DNA of 57,437 nucleotides from a virus. Shown here piece after piece: positions 16,221-22,136 of the stretch. The position numbers were made by a program, and so were the translations under genes. Within the stretch, counting starts at the first letter, position 1. Each line of letters starts with the position of its first letter. Location: positions 1 through 57,437 of the IMG/VR virus record IMGVR_UViG_3300050033_000419; one strand, given 5' to 3'. The notes beneath the pieces were generated by a model that did not search any database, was not told the DNA's origin, and saw only the letters and a list, made by a program, of their open reading frames with translations.

Positions 16221-16376
16221 TCAGGCAGCAGACCCCATCAATGGCCCAGGGACGACCAGACAATCGATCACGATCTTGGTTTCCATTTCCTTGGCGATCA
16301 GGACGCGCGTCTCGCTCTCGCGCAGTATCCGATCAACCAGGGCCATCTGATCGTCGATCAATGTGCCGCTATGCAT
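16221..16376 (-). CDS. Small helical protein, 51 aa
   Basis: MHSGTLIDDQMALVDRILRE starts at ATG 16376, 19 bases inside the end of the HTH gene. The start resembles MNNGTLITDSHFTVQ of the gene that follows the second HTH copy (17317-17619), so it may be the shortened counterpart of that protein after a duplication. The rest (TRVLIAKEMETKIVIDCLVV) has no recognisable domain. Confidence 0.5.
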   Translation of the reverse strand: MHSGTLIDDQMALVDRILRESETRVLIAKEMETKIVIDCLVVPGPLMGSAA

Positions 16377-16603
16377 GTGAGCTCCTGCTTTTCGGCTGCG
16401 AATTTCTCTTCGAGAAGCATGACGACGGCGTGGAGCCGATTATTCGCGCCGAGCTTCTCAATCACATGGCTGACTATCACTTTTAGATAATCGGGGCCTA
16501 GGCCCACTTGCGCGGCGATTTCCTTGTACGTCAGCCCGGTCTTCAGCCAGCCAAGTAGACCTTGCTCACGTGGTGTCAGTAAATTCCAGAGTGGACGATT
16601 CAT
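16358..16603 (-). CDS. LuxR-type helix-turn-helix protein, 81 aa
   Basis: LWNLLTPREQGLLGWLKTGL, then TYKEIAAQVGLGPDYLKVIV and KLGANNRLHAVVMLLEEK: the LTPRE...GLTYKEIA...V...VIEKLGANNR pattern is the GerE/LuxR DNA-binding fold without a sensing domain. It is a close paralogue of the 17612-17854 product, from which it is separated by three tRNA genes. Likely a transcription regulator. Confidence 0.8.
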   Translation of the reverse strand: MNRPLWNLLTPREQGLLGWLKTGLTYKEIAAQVGLGPDYLKVIVSHVIEKLGANNRLHAVVMLLEEKFAAEKQELTCIAAH

Positions 16604-16604
16604 C

Positions 16605-16874
16605 TCAATTGCTCACCATGTTCTCGACCACGATCACGCCATCCCCGTAGATCTCGACATCAACGTTCTTCGACTGCCCGTGCGCTTCGCGAATCTCGCG
16701 CTCGACATCGGCGAAATGCTGCTCCGCCTCGAGCACCTGCTGGTGCGCTTCGAAGAGATTCGTCTTCTCCGCCCAGGTCATGTCCTCGTGGCGCTTGTTC
16801 TCGGCCCACTGGCCGGCAGCGAAAGACGATGCGATAAGTAGCATGAGACCGAGATATTTCATGTGGATTTTCAT
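16605..16874 (-). CDS. Signal-anchored coiled-coil protein, spanin-like
   Basis: An 89-aa protein (MKIHMKYLGLMLLIASSFAA; start 16874, or 16862 at the second Met) with an N-terminal membrane anchor or signal and a charged helix (EAHQQVLEAEQHFADVERE). Its end, EAHGQSKNVDVEIYGDGVIV, clearly matches the lysis-cassette protein at 45358-45627 (RSHGQTDHTDVQLCDGYVMV), so the two are paralogues. The topology fits an inner-membrane spanin. Two copies far apart are unusual. Confidence 0.6.
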   Translation of the reverse strand: MKIHMKYLGLMLLIASSFAAGQWAENKRHEDMTWAEKTNLFEAHQQVLEAEQHFADVEREIREAHGQSKNVDVEIYGDGVIVVENMVSN

Positions 16875-16885
16875 CGGAACGCTTT

Positions 16886-16911
16886 GGGCCGAGATGTCGC
16901 GATCTCGGCCC
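16886..16911. repeat. Perfect 10-bp hairpin between tRNAs and spanin-like gene
   Basis: The arms gggccgagat and atctcggccc pair perfectly around gtcgcg. No U-tract follows on either strand, so it is more likely an RNA processing or blocking structure, or a protein site, than an intrinsic terminator. The remaining part of the gap (16912-17034) shows nothing else I can name. Confidence 0.5.
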
Positions 16912-17034
16912 TGGCGTTTACGCGGCTACCGGTAATTCATAGTCGGCAGTTATACGGTTTTGCCTGCGAATCAATCGCGCGCAATACTCGCCGCTGCGCT
17001 TCTGGCTTCCCCTGCTGGCAGGAGCTTTATGAAA

Positions 17035-17110
17035 TGGAGCCACCGACAGGCATCGAACCTGCAACCGTGGCTTTACGGGAGCCCTGCTCTACCAATTGAG
17101 CTACGGTGGC
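17035..17110 (-). tRNA. tRNA-Thr(CGT), cytosine at position 33
   Basis: A 76-base tRNA with encoded CCA. The acceptor stem GCCACCG/CGGTGGC, D arm GCTC...GAGC and T arm GCAGG-TTCGATG-CCTGT are all present. The anticodon arm reads GGGCT-CCCGTAA-AGCCA with anticodon CGT (Thr, ACG codons) and a G-A mismatch at its base. Position 33, which is almost always U, is C here. The three tRNAs are consecutive on the minus strand. Confidence 0.85.
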
Positions 17111-17154
17111 GTTGGTTGTGTGCGTGTCTGTGTCCATAATTTCCTCGTGAACCT

Positions 17155-17243
17155 TGGCGGAGGGCGGAAGAATCGAACTCCTGACGCTCATCACGTCACC
17201 CTGGGTTTCGGATCCAGTTGCCGGCCATTCAGCGGCGCCCTCC
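17155..17243 (-). tRNA. tRNA-Ser(CGA), diverged
   Basis: An 89-base class II tRNA with encoded CCA: acceptor GGAGGGC/GCCCTCC, variable arm TGACG...CGTCA, T loop TTCGATT. The anticodon arm CTGGA-TCCGAAA-CCCAG has anticodon CGA (Ser, UCG codons), an A-C mismatch next to the loop, and C instead of U at position 33. The D arm also has a shortened linker. It may be a decaying gene or a phage-specific variant. Confidence 0.75.
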
Positions 17244-17248
17244 GAAAT

Positions 17249-17338
17249 TGGCGGAGAGTGCTGGATTCGAACCAGCGATGCCTTGTTCAGGCATACCGCA
17301 TTAGCAGTGCGGCGGTTTATCCGCTCACCCAACTCTCC
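17249..17338 (-). tRNA. tRNA-Ser(GCT)
   Basis: A 90-base class II tRNA with encoded CCA. All parts are regular: acceptor GGAGAGT/ACTCTCC, D stem GGT/ACC, anticodon arm CCGCA-CTGCTAA-TGCGG (AGC/AGU codons), variable arm ATGCC/GGCAT, T arm GCTGG-TTCGAAT-CCAGC. Its first 22 bases overlap the end of the upstream HTH gene, whose stop codon TAA lies in the D arm. Confidence 0.93.
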
Positions 17339-17619
17339 ATTGTCGAATTAGAACTGCTAGATGATGAGCTCACGGCATTCCTCGAAACTTGCATTTCCGC
17401 GATTAGGACTGCCAACTGGAGCTTGGTCTCGGCACCGAGTTTATCCAGGAGCATTTTCATGTACTTCTTGACGACATTCTCGGTCGTCCCCACCGCAACG
17501 CCAATCTGCCGATTTGTCATTCCAGACGGAATCAGCACGGCAATCGATCTCAGGCGCGGCGAAAGACGCTCGAATTGCACCGTGAAGTGAGAATCGGTGA
17601 TCAATGTGCCGTTATTCAT
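17317..17619 (-). CDS. LuxR-type helix-turn-helix protein, 100 aa
   Basis: It begins MNNGTLITDSHFTVQFERLS at ATG 17619, eight bases inside the preceding HTH gene. Residues 17-75 form the GerE fold: LSPRLRSIAVLIPSGMTNRQ, IGVAVGTTENVVKKYMKMLL, DKLGAETKLQLAVLIAEM. A Ser-rich tail follows. Its stop codon lies inside tRNA-Ser(GCT), so transcript processing at the tRNA 5' end would remove the last codons from the mRNA. It is a more distant paralogue of the two other HTH proteins. Confidence 0.8.
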   Translation of the reverse strand: MNNGTLITDSHFTVQFERLSPRLRSIAVLIPSGMTNRQIGVAVGTTENVVKKYMKMLLDKLGAETKLQLAVLIAEMQVSRNAVSSSSSSSNSTMESWVSG

Positions 17620-17854
17620 TCGAGCTACACCGTCGTTCGGCTGCGTGTTTTTCTTCGAGAAGGATGACGATGGCATGGATGCGATTATTCGCGGCGATCT
17701 TCTCAGCCACCAGGGCGGTCATCTTTTTTACGTAATCGGTGCTGACGTCCATTTGGGGGGCAATTTCCTTGTAGGTCAGCCCCATCTTTAGCCAGCCGAG
17801 GAGAGCTTGCTCGCGTGGTGTCAGTTTTTCCCACAGCGGGCGCTTCGATTCCAT
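17612..17854 (-). CDS. LuxR-type helix-turn-helix protein, 80 aa
   Basis: The start is ATG 17854 six bases after GAGG; a TTG at 17866 is less likely. LWEKLTPREQALLGWLKMGL, TYKEIAPQMDVSTDYVKKMT and KIAANNRIHAIVILLEEKHA match the 16358-16603 product almost throughout. A single small DNA-binding domain, probably dimeric. It is the first gene after the 17905-17942 terminator. Confidence 0.82.
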   Translation of the reverse strand: MESKRPLWEKLTPREQALLGWLKMGLTYKEIAPQMDVSTDYVKKMTALVAEKIAANNRIHAIVILLEEKHAAERRCSSNE

Positions 17855-17904
17855 AGGTTTCCTCAACGTTTAAGCACGCAATCGATTGGCCGTGGGGCGT
17901 CTCT

Positions 17905-17942
17905 AAAAGCAAAAGCCCGAACCTGTTTTGGTTCAAGCCTTT
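17905..17942 (-). terminator. Rho-independent terminator
   Basis: On the minus strand AAAGGCTTGAACC and GGTTCGGGCTTTT form a 13-bp stem (with G-U pairs) around AAAACA, followed by GCTTTT. It separates the structured element at 17960-18024 from the HTH genes. Confidence 0.8.
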
Positions 17943-18045
17943 ATGCGGTACGTTTGCGACGGAGTTGCCGGCTAAAAATGTCGCTGGGCGCGACGGGTAG
18001 TAAGACTTACGCTCGGCAACTCCGCCAGTCTGGCATAACTATTAC
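17943..18045 (-). ncRNA. Candidate small structured RNA between two terminators
   Basis: The segment contains 11-bp perfect arms cggagttgccg (17960-17970) and cggcaactccg (18014-18024). Inside are two smaller hairpins, gtcgc/gcgac (17980-17994) and gtaag/cttac (18000-18010), giving a three-way-junction fold. On the minus strand an upstream TTGTCG (18061-18066) and TAATAG (18039-18044), 16 bases apart, could be a weak promoter, and a strong terminator follows at 17905-17942. No protein of useful length is encoded. It is not a tRNA (no T-loop consensus). It matches no RNA family I know. Confidence 0.4.
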
Positions 18046-18085
18046 GCACTCTGCTGTTAGCGACAATCCCTATATGGGTCTTTTA

Positions 18086-18113
18086 TGCGAAAAACGTGGT
18101 TTTTGTTCCACGT
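18086..18113 (-). terminator. Rho-independent terminator of the early operon
   Basis: On the minus strand ACGTGG-aacaaaa-CCACGT is followed by TTTTCGC. It lies downstream of the 18168-18608 gene and ends the block of small early genes that runs down from about 37.8 kb. Confidence 0.8.
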
Positions 18114-18167
18114 AGAACAACCCAAGGTGAACAGTGGCGCATCACACATTTTTGGCTTCCGGAACGC

Positions 18168-18608
18168 TCATAGGAGCTTATCCAGCCCGCACGTGCGAAG
18201 CGACGACACCTGGTGAATACAGGCCATTATGAGGCTCAGAGAACCTTCTTCTTCTGGATCTTCGTCCCGCTCAAGGCTGTAAAGTTTCAACAATAGCAGC
18301 TCAAGCGCTTCCAGTTTGTCTGGTAGGTGCTGGGCGTACCTCTCCAGAGCGTCTTTCTTTTCCCTACAGTTTTTCAGCATCCGCACGGCTCCGTTCAGTC
18401 GAGCCTTCTGTAATTTCCAATCCTGCGTAAGTGTCCCGAGGCCGAGTTGCAGCCGCTCAATTTTTTTCCGTAGCGGAGCGGCTACTGTCTCGGCATAGGC
18501 AGTCAGTTCTTTTGCAATTTCGTTCAGTTGATACGGGTTGTTTCCTGGATCAACCATAATTGTCACGGCGAGGATTCGTGTAGCAATCTCTCTTGCGCTT
18601 ATAGTCAT
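18168..18608 (-). CDS. Hypothetical coiled-coil protein, 146 aa
   Basis: The start is ATG 18608 in an ATGA overlap with the preceding gene: MTISAREIATRILAVTIMVD. The middle, LTAYAETVAAPLRKKIERLQ, recurs in the 19272-19643 product (DYSETVAAPLKTKIVELECE), and the SARE motif recurs in two neighbours. Long charged helices follow. The function is unknown; it is part of a repeated early-gene family. Confidence 0.7.
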   Translation of the reverse strand: MTISAREIATRILAVTIMVDPGNNPYQLNEIAKELTAYAETVAAPLRKKIERLQLGLGTLTQDWKLQKARLNGAVRMLKNCREKKDALERYAQHLPDKLEALELLLLKLYSLERDEDPEEEGSLSLIMACIHQVSSLRTCGLDKLL

Positions 18609-18970
18609 TTTTCTTTCCCTTGCAGCGCCTGATCCGCGCGGATTCGGAGCAATTGCGCACGAAGATCGCGAATTTCTTCGCTTGCAGCATGGTTGACTTT
18701 CGCGAGCCCGTTGAGTCGTAACTTGATCGCTTGTGCAAATGCCTCTGCAAAGTCGAAAGCGGCCTCCCACGTCCCCAAATCCTGCTTGCTGGGCTGCCGT
18801 TCCTCCCGCTGTCTGCTCCACACTTGCTCGTAGAACTCTCTTGCGCTGGGCGGCTTGGGGTCTGAGGCGGCGTGTTCGCGGTGCTTCTCGCATTTCGGTG
18901 AGAAGAATCCCGGCGTGGTTGCGTCTGAATAGGCGTGACGGGCAGCTTCGTTGCAATCCTTACAGGTCAC
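18605..18970 (-). CDS. Hypothetical protein, 121 aa, zinc-knuckle start
   Basis: It starts at GTG 18970 (GTGA overlap, GAGGAG upstream): MTCKDCNEAARHAYS, then CEKHREH, a possible Cys/His metal site. PKPPSAREFYEQV matches KPPSAREWLIDER of the 19272 gene. The C-terminal half is a charged helix. Function unknown. Confidence 0.68.
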   Translation of the reverse strand: MTCKDCNEAARHAYSDATTPGFFSPKCEKHREHAASDPKPPSAREFYEQVWSRQREERQPSKQDLGTWEAAFDFAEAFAQAIKLRLNGLAKVNHAASEEIRDLRAQLLRIRADQALQGKEK

Positions 18971-19275
18971 GGCTCCTCCTCGGTAGTCGGCGGGTTGGAA
19001 ATTTGGTTCATAACGTCCTTCGACCACGCCTCAAACCAGTTGATATTTGCCCACGCGAACTCATCGAACGTTGGCGCATCGGTGCGAAGCGTAGGGGGAT
19101 ACCCAGTCTCGAGGGAATAAAGAGATGCCCACGACTTCTGCGCTTTCGTCAGTTTCACGGCTTCCTCCACACGGCTTTCGCTCGGTGCGAACTCTTCCGC
19201 ACTCGAAGCCCAGCAGTGGCGGCCCTGAACGTGATCCGATTCAGGCTTTCCGCAGTTGTCACAAGCTACACTCAC
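18967..19275 (-). CDS. Hypothetical protein, 102 aa, Cys/His start
   Basis: GTG 19275 overlaps the TGA of the previous gene (GTGA), with AAGG seven bases upstream. The N-terminus MSVACDNCGKPESDHVQGRH looks like a small zinc finger. Further on it has KLTKAQKSWASLYSLETGYP and an acidic end. No family recognised. Confidence 0.65.
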   Translation of the reverse strand: MSVACDNCGKPESDHVQGRHCWASSAEEFAPSESRVEEAVKLTKAQKSWASLYSLETGYPPTLRTDAPTFDEFAWANINWFEAWSKDVMNQISNPPTTEEEP

Positions 19276-19643
19276 TTTTTCACCTTTCTGCACTTCTCAA
19301 GTTCGCACTCCAGCTCTACGATCTTTGTTTTAAGCGGAGCGGCTACTGTCTCGGAATAGTCTTCGATCACGTCGAGCAAGTCCTCAAACCAATGGTCAAT
19401 AATTTTGGCGAAGGCTTCTGTGCTGTTGTTATTCCGCTCGTCTATTAGCCACTCTCTTGCGCTGGGTGGCTTGGGGGGAGGTTGGTTCTCCTCTTTCGCT
19501 ACAACTGGAGTACAACGCGATGCATTGAGGGCGAATGCAATTTGTACCTCGGTCTGGAGTTCATCCGCATTTGGGATTCCGAAGTCGGCAAATACATTGC
19601 CAGAACTTACCGTTACGGGGATTTCTTTCTTTGGGTTAGTCAT
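19272..19643 (-). CDS. Hypothetical protein, 123 aa, combines motifs of two neighbours
   Basis: ATG 19643 follows GAGG. The central KPPSAREWLIDER matches the 18605 product and the C-terminal DYSETVAAPLKTKIVELE matches the 18168 product, with near-identical DNA (for example gcggagcggctactgtctcgg at about 19337 and 18474). It therefore looks like the undivided relative of those two genes. Confidence 0.68.
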   Translation of the reverse strand: MTNPKKEIPVTVSSGNVFADFGIPNADELQTEVQIAFALNASRCTPVVAKEENQPPPKPPSAREWLIDERNNNSTEAFAKIIDHWFEDLLDVIEDYSETVAAPLKTKIVELECELEKCRKVKK

Positions 19644-20007
19644 GACTTCCTCTCAGAAGCTCGCGCACCTTGTCAATCTGATCTCTGAGCAATCGGGCCT
19701 GTTCGAAAGAGGCACACTCTATCTTCCCCATCTCATGCAGCGCCTGCTGGATCTCGGTGGGAGATTTCGCTGGCTGCGGGCTTGGATAGTGCGTGAGGAT
19801 GTAATCCGTTGCGATCAGCGAGTGCGCTTCTTCAAGTGCGCGAGCTCTATCCTGCAGGTGGTCGGGTAGCGGGCGTTGGGAACAACTTCCCCGCACGCAT
19901 CCCTTATCGGGAGAGTCGTAAAGCGGCCAGCCACACCACGCACACCGGTAAGATTCGTTGGGCTGGGACCTCAATGCTTGCCAGTCTACACCGTAGTTGT
20001 TAGTCAT
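19636..20007 (-). CDS. Hypothetical protein, 123 aa, zinc-ribbon-like
   Basis: ATG 20007 in an ATGA overlap, with GGAG upstream. SYRCAWCGWPLYDSPDKGCV supplies a Cys-X2-Cys knuckle, followed by CSQRPLPDHLQDRARALEEA and a helical end. Function unknown. Confidence 0.65.
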   Translation of the reverse strand: MTNNYGVDWQALRSQPNESYRCAWCGWPLYDSPDKGCVRGSCSQRPLPDHLQDRARALEEAHSLIATDYILTHYPSPQPAKSPTEIQQALHEMGKIECASFEQARLLRDQIDKVRELLRGSHD

Positions 20008-20297
20008 GGCGTCTTCTCCAATGCTGCTCTGTAAATGACGTGCCAGAATGTGCACCCCATCGCATCGCAGTTGTGATCTGGCTGCTCGTCTGGGTCGCCT
20101 ATTACGACGATCTCCCCGTTACGAAGCCATGCCTCCAAGAGCTTTGCACCCTTCGGAACCGAGCCGTCCGCTAGCCACTTAGACTCCAGGTTCTTCAGCG
20201 TGAGACCGCTTTGCAGCCGATCCACTTCGCCAATCAGAAAAGTTATGTCCTCAAACGGGAACTGGTGGTTTCGTGCTCGAATCGCTTCCAGGCTCAT
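20004..20297 (-). CDS. Hypothetical protein, 97 aa
   Basis: MSLEAIRARNHQFPFEDITF with ATGA overlaps at both ends. It resembles short phage proteins that bear an N-terminal EAIRAR helix, but no domain with known function is visible. Confidence 0.62.
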   Translation of the reverse strand: MSLEAIRARNHQFPFEDITFLIGEVDRLQSGLTLKNLESKWLADGSVPKGAKLLEAWLRNGEIVVIGDPDEQPDHNCDAMGCTFWHVIYRAALEKTP

Positions 20298-20551
20298 GGC
20301 TTCTCCTCCAATGCTTCATGCTCCGCGAGGGTGAGTTTATGACCATCCTGCCGGCGACCTTGCAGCTTGTATTCGGCGCTGATGGGCTCCAAGTCGAACA
20401 AATCAGCACCCGCTGCGATTAGGTCTTCCAGCGTCACACCGTTTGAATCCATCGCATCGACGCCACTAGATTCGCACCCGCCACGTATCACGGTTCCAAT
20501 TGCTAGAGCAAATCCACAGTAAAATTCTTTCTGCGATTTCGTGAGTGTCAT
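20294..20551 (-). CDS. Hypothetical protein, 85 aa
   Basis: MTLTKSQKEFYCGFALAIGT starts at ATG 20551 after GGAG. The end is acidic and Lys-rich. It is coupled to the next gene by ATGA. No family recognised. Confidence 0.6.
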   Translation of the reverse strand: MTLTKSQKEFYCGFALAIGTVIRGGCESSGVDAMDSNGVTLEDLIAAGADLFDLEPISAEYKLQGRRQDGHKLTLAEHEALEEKP

Positions 20552-20587
20552 GGCTTCTCCAGGGGGCTAAGTTTCACGATTTCTCCT

Positions 20588-20746
20588 CTATGTATGTCTA
20601 TTCCGGCGCCGGGCGAGCTCCTCCTGTGTCAGAGTGCTTGGAGACAACATTTCAACCTCGACCTGGAACTGTGCACCGCAGATCTGGCAGGTCACCACTC
20701 CACGGTGCAGGTAGAGCAGGTTCGAGCAGCAAGGACAATGGGTCAT
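20588..20746 (-). CDS. Small zinc-ribbon protein, 52 aa
   Basis: MTHCPCCSNLLYLHRG followed by CQICGAQFQVEVE gives a Cys-X2-Cys pair twice, a complete zinc ribbon, and a charged tail ending RRNRHT. It is too short for routine gene calling but has the spacing and position of a real gene between two coding neighbours. Confidence 0.62.
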   Translation of the reverse strand: MTHCPCCSNLLYLHRGVVTCQICGAQFQVEVEMLSPSTLTQEELARRRNRHT

Positions 20747-20751
20747 GGGGC

Positions 20752-20970
20752 CTATAGCTTCCTATCGATCACGCCGTAAAGGTAGCGACCGTCAATCTTC
20801 GATCTGACGCACTTCGTGCAGTTTCCCAACGTGCTGAGATCTCCGATTCGCCGCAGATCGCCTTCGTAGGTGAAGACGAACTCCGGCTCCTCGATCGGCT
20901 TACCGCACGCGGCTTCGGTTGGCTTCCCGGGCTTCAGTGGTTCGGACGATGGCACCAGGTGCACTTTCAT
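20752..20970 (-). CDS. Hypothetical protein, 72 aa
   Basis: MKVHLVPSSEPLKPGKPTEA, with CGKP and NCTKCVRSKIDG as possible metal-binding cysteines. Small early protein of unknown function. Confidence 0.58.
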   Translation of the reverse strand: MKVHLVPSSEPLKPGKPTEAACGKPIEEPEFVFTYEGDLRRIGDLSTLGNCTKCVRSKIDGRYLYGVIDRKL

Positions 20971-20998
20971 TTCAGGAACAGCCAGTCTTTGGCGCGCT

Positions 20999-21163
20999 TC
21001 ACTGTTTCACCATTCTGTCGAGGTCCGGCGATTCCTTCGCGATCCGCTCGCGAATGAGCCGAAGGTTGTGGAGTTGAATGTGTGCCGGCTCGTTCGAATC
21101 GATGACCGAGACGAACAGCGCATACCAGAGCTTCAGGGATTCGATCTTCTTTTCGTCCGTCAT
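20999..21163 (-). CDS. Hypothetical helical protein, 54 aa
   Basis: From ATG 21163: MTDEKKIESLKLWYALFVSV and then NLRLIRERIAKESPDLDRMV. An all-helical small protein; no function can be given. Confidence 0.5.
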   Translation of the reverse strand: MTDEKKIESLKLWYALFVSVIDSNEPAHIQLHNLRLIRERIAKESPDLDRMVKQ

Positions 21164-21197
21164 CGCTATTCCAAGAACAGCCAACCGAAGCGCCTCG

Positions 21198-21374
21198 CTA
21201 CGCGGCGATGGCCTTACTGTAGGTTTCCCTCAACCACGGAAACGTAAACAGGGCGGCGTCGGCCAGCAACCCGGCTTCACATCCGGCCCTAATAGCGTCT
21301 CCTTTGCTGATTTCAAGCCGGATTTTCTCAATCGAGAAATCAAGCATGCGGACATAAGCCCAATATTCTTCCAT
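21198..21374 (-). CDS. Small paralogous protein A, 58 aa
   Basis: MEEYWAYVRMLDFSIEKIRL, then ISKGDAIRAGCEAGLLADAA and FPWLRETYSKAIAA. It aligns along its whole length with the next gene upstream (21397-21576), so the pair arose by tandem duplication. AAAGG precedes the ATG. Function unknown; probably a small helical early protein. Confidence 0.65.
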   Translation of the reverse strand: MEEYWAYVRMLDFSIEKIRLEISKGDAIRAGCEAGLLADAALFTFPWLRETYSKAIAA

Positions 21375-21396
21375 ATTTCACCTTTTACTCGCCCTG

Positions 21397-21576
21397 CTAC
21401 GCGGCAGCCGCGGCCATACTGCGGGTTTCCCTCAACCACGGGAACGCAAACAGGGCATTACGAACCAGCAACTGTGCTTCATATCCGGACCTAACAGCGT
21501 TTCCTCTGTTAATTTCACACCAGATTCGCTCAATCGAGGAATCAACGATGTGGACATAAGCCTCGTATTGTTCCAT
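21397..21576 (-). CDS. Small paralogous protein B, 59 aa
   Basis: MEQYEAYVHIVDSSIERIWC, then INRGNAVRSGYEAQLLVRNA and FPWLRETRSMAAAAA. The start is ATG 21576 (GAGG seven bases upstream), chosen because it matches its tandem copy; the frame is open to 21627. Confidence 0.68.
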   Translation of the reverse strand: MEQYEAYVHIVDSSIERIWCEINRGNAVRSGYEAQLLVRNALFAFPWLRETRSMAAAAA

Positions 21577-21631
21577 GTTGCACCTCTGTGATTTCCACGC
21601 CGTGCGCGACCTCTCAGCCGCCGTCATGTGA

Positions 21632-21829
21632 CTAACTAGGCTTCTCGATTAACGTCAGCCATTGCCGCAGCTTTCTCGCGGTCAACCGAATCATATTGTC
21701 TCGGCGGGAGGAATAGATTTCGACGCCACCTTTGTCCAGGTAAGCCCACGCCTCGCCACCGTTCTGCGTCCGCAGGTTCCGCACTCTCCGAAATTTCAAT
21801 GGAATACTTTTCGTTGGCAGTTTGGTCAT
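21632..21829 (-). CDS. Hypothetical basic protein, 65 aa
   Basis: MTKLPTKSIPLKFRRVRNLR at ATG 21829, with GGAG nine bases upstream; GTG 21844 is an alternative. WAYLDKGGVEIYSSRRDNMI and a basic helix suggest nucleic-acid binding, but no family is recognised. Confidence 0.58.
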   Translation of the reverse strand: MTKLPTKSIPLKFRRVRNLRTQNGGEAWAYLDKGGVEIYSSRRDNMIRLTARKLRQWLTLIEKPS

Positions 21830-21854
21830 TAGCACATTCTCCACAATGGTTTCG

Positions 21855-21888
21855 GAAAACAGAGCCGGGGCCCTTGTGAACCCCGGCC
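21855..21888 (-). terminator. Rho-independent terminator
   Basis: On the minus strand GCCGGGG and CCCCGGC (21881-21887 and 21864-21870) pair around a ten-base loop and are followed by TCTGTTTT. It lies just downstream of the 21896-22075 gene. Confidence 0.75.
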
Positions 21889-21895
21889 CAGAGGA

Positions 21896-22075
21896 CTACG
21901 CAGCCTTGGTGTGAACTTCCTTGTAGACTCCGCGGGCGATCGCTTGGATTTCAGGGGAGTTCAGCGATTCCAACAAGTCGTTCAAAGAAGCGTTGGGATT
22001 GTTCTGGACATAGCTTCTGCAAATTTCGCGGAGAGCGTTCTCGTTGAAAGGGGATTGCTTGGTGCTCGTATCCAT
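21896..22075 (-). CDS. Small acidic protein, 59 aa
   Basis: ATG 22075 has a strong AGGAG seven bases upstream. MDTSTKQSPFNENALREICR, YVQNNPNASLNDLLESLN, IQAIARGVYKEVHTKAA. It is a helical protein ending directly before a terminator. Unknown function, but the strong ribosome binding site suggests high expression. Confidence 0.65.
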   Translation of the reverse strand: MDTSTKQSPFNENALREICRSYVQNNPNASLNDLLESLNSPEIQAIARGVYKEVHTKAA

Positions 22076-22110
22076 AACTTATCTCCTGTGGCTTAGTTGT
22101 TGATGGTTGT

Positions 22111-22129
22111 CCGGCTATGCGATAGCCGG
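22111..22129. repeat. Short perfect hairpin
   Basis: ccggctat (22111-22118) and atagccgg (22122-22129) pair around three bases just after the 22137-22358 stop codon. There is no U-tract; it may protect the mRNA end. Confidence 0.5.
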
Positions 22130-22136
22130 GGCTTAC

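Noticed and set aside
17960-18024. A fourth tRNA in the inverted repeat element
   Set aside because: The 11-bp arms could mimic an acceptor stem, but there is no T-loop consensus, no regular D arm and no anticodon arm.
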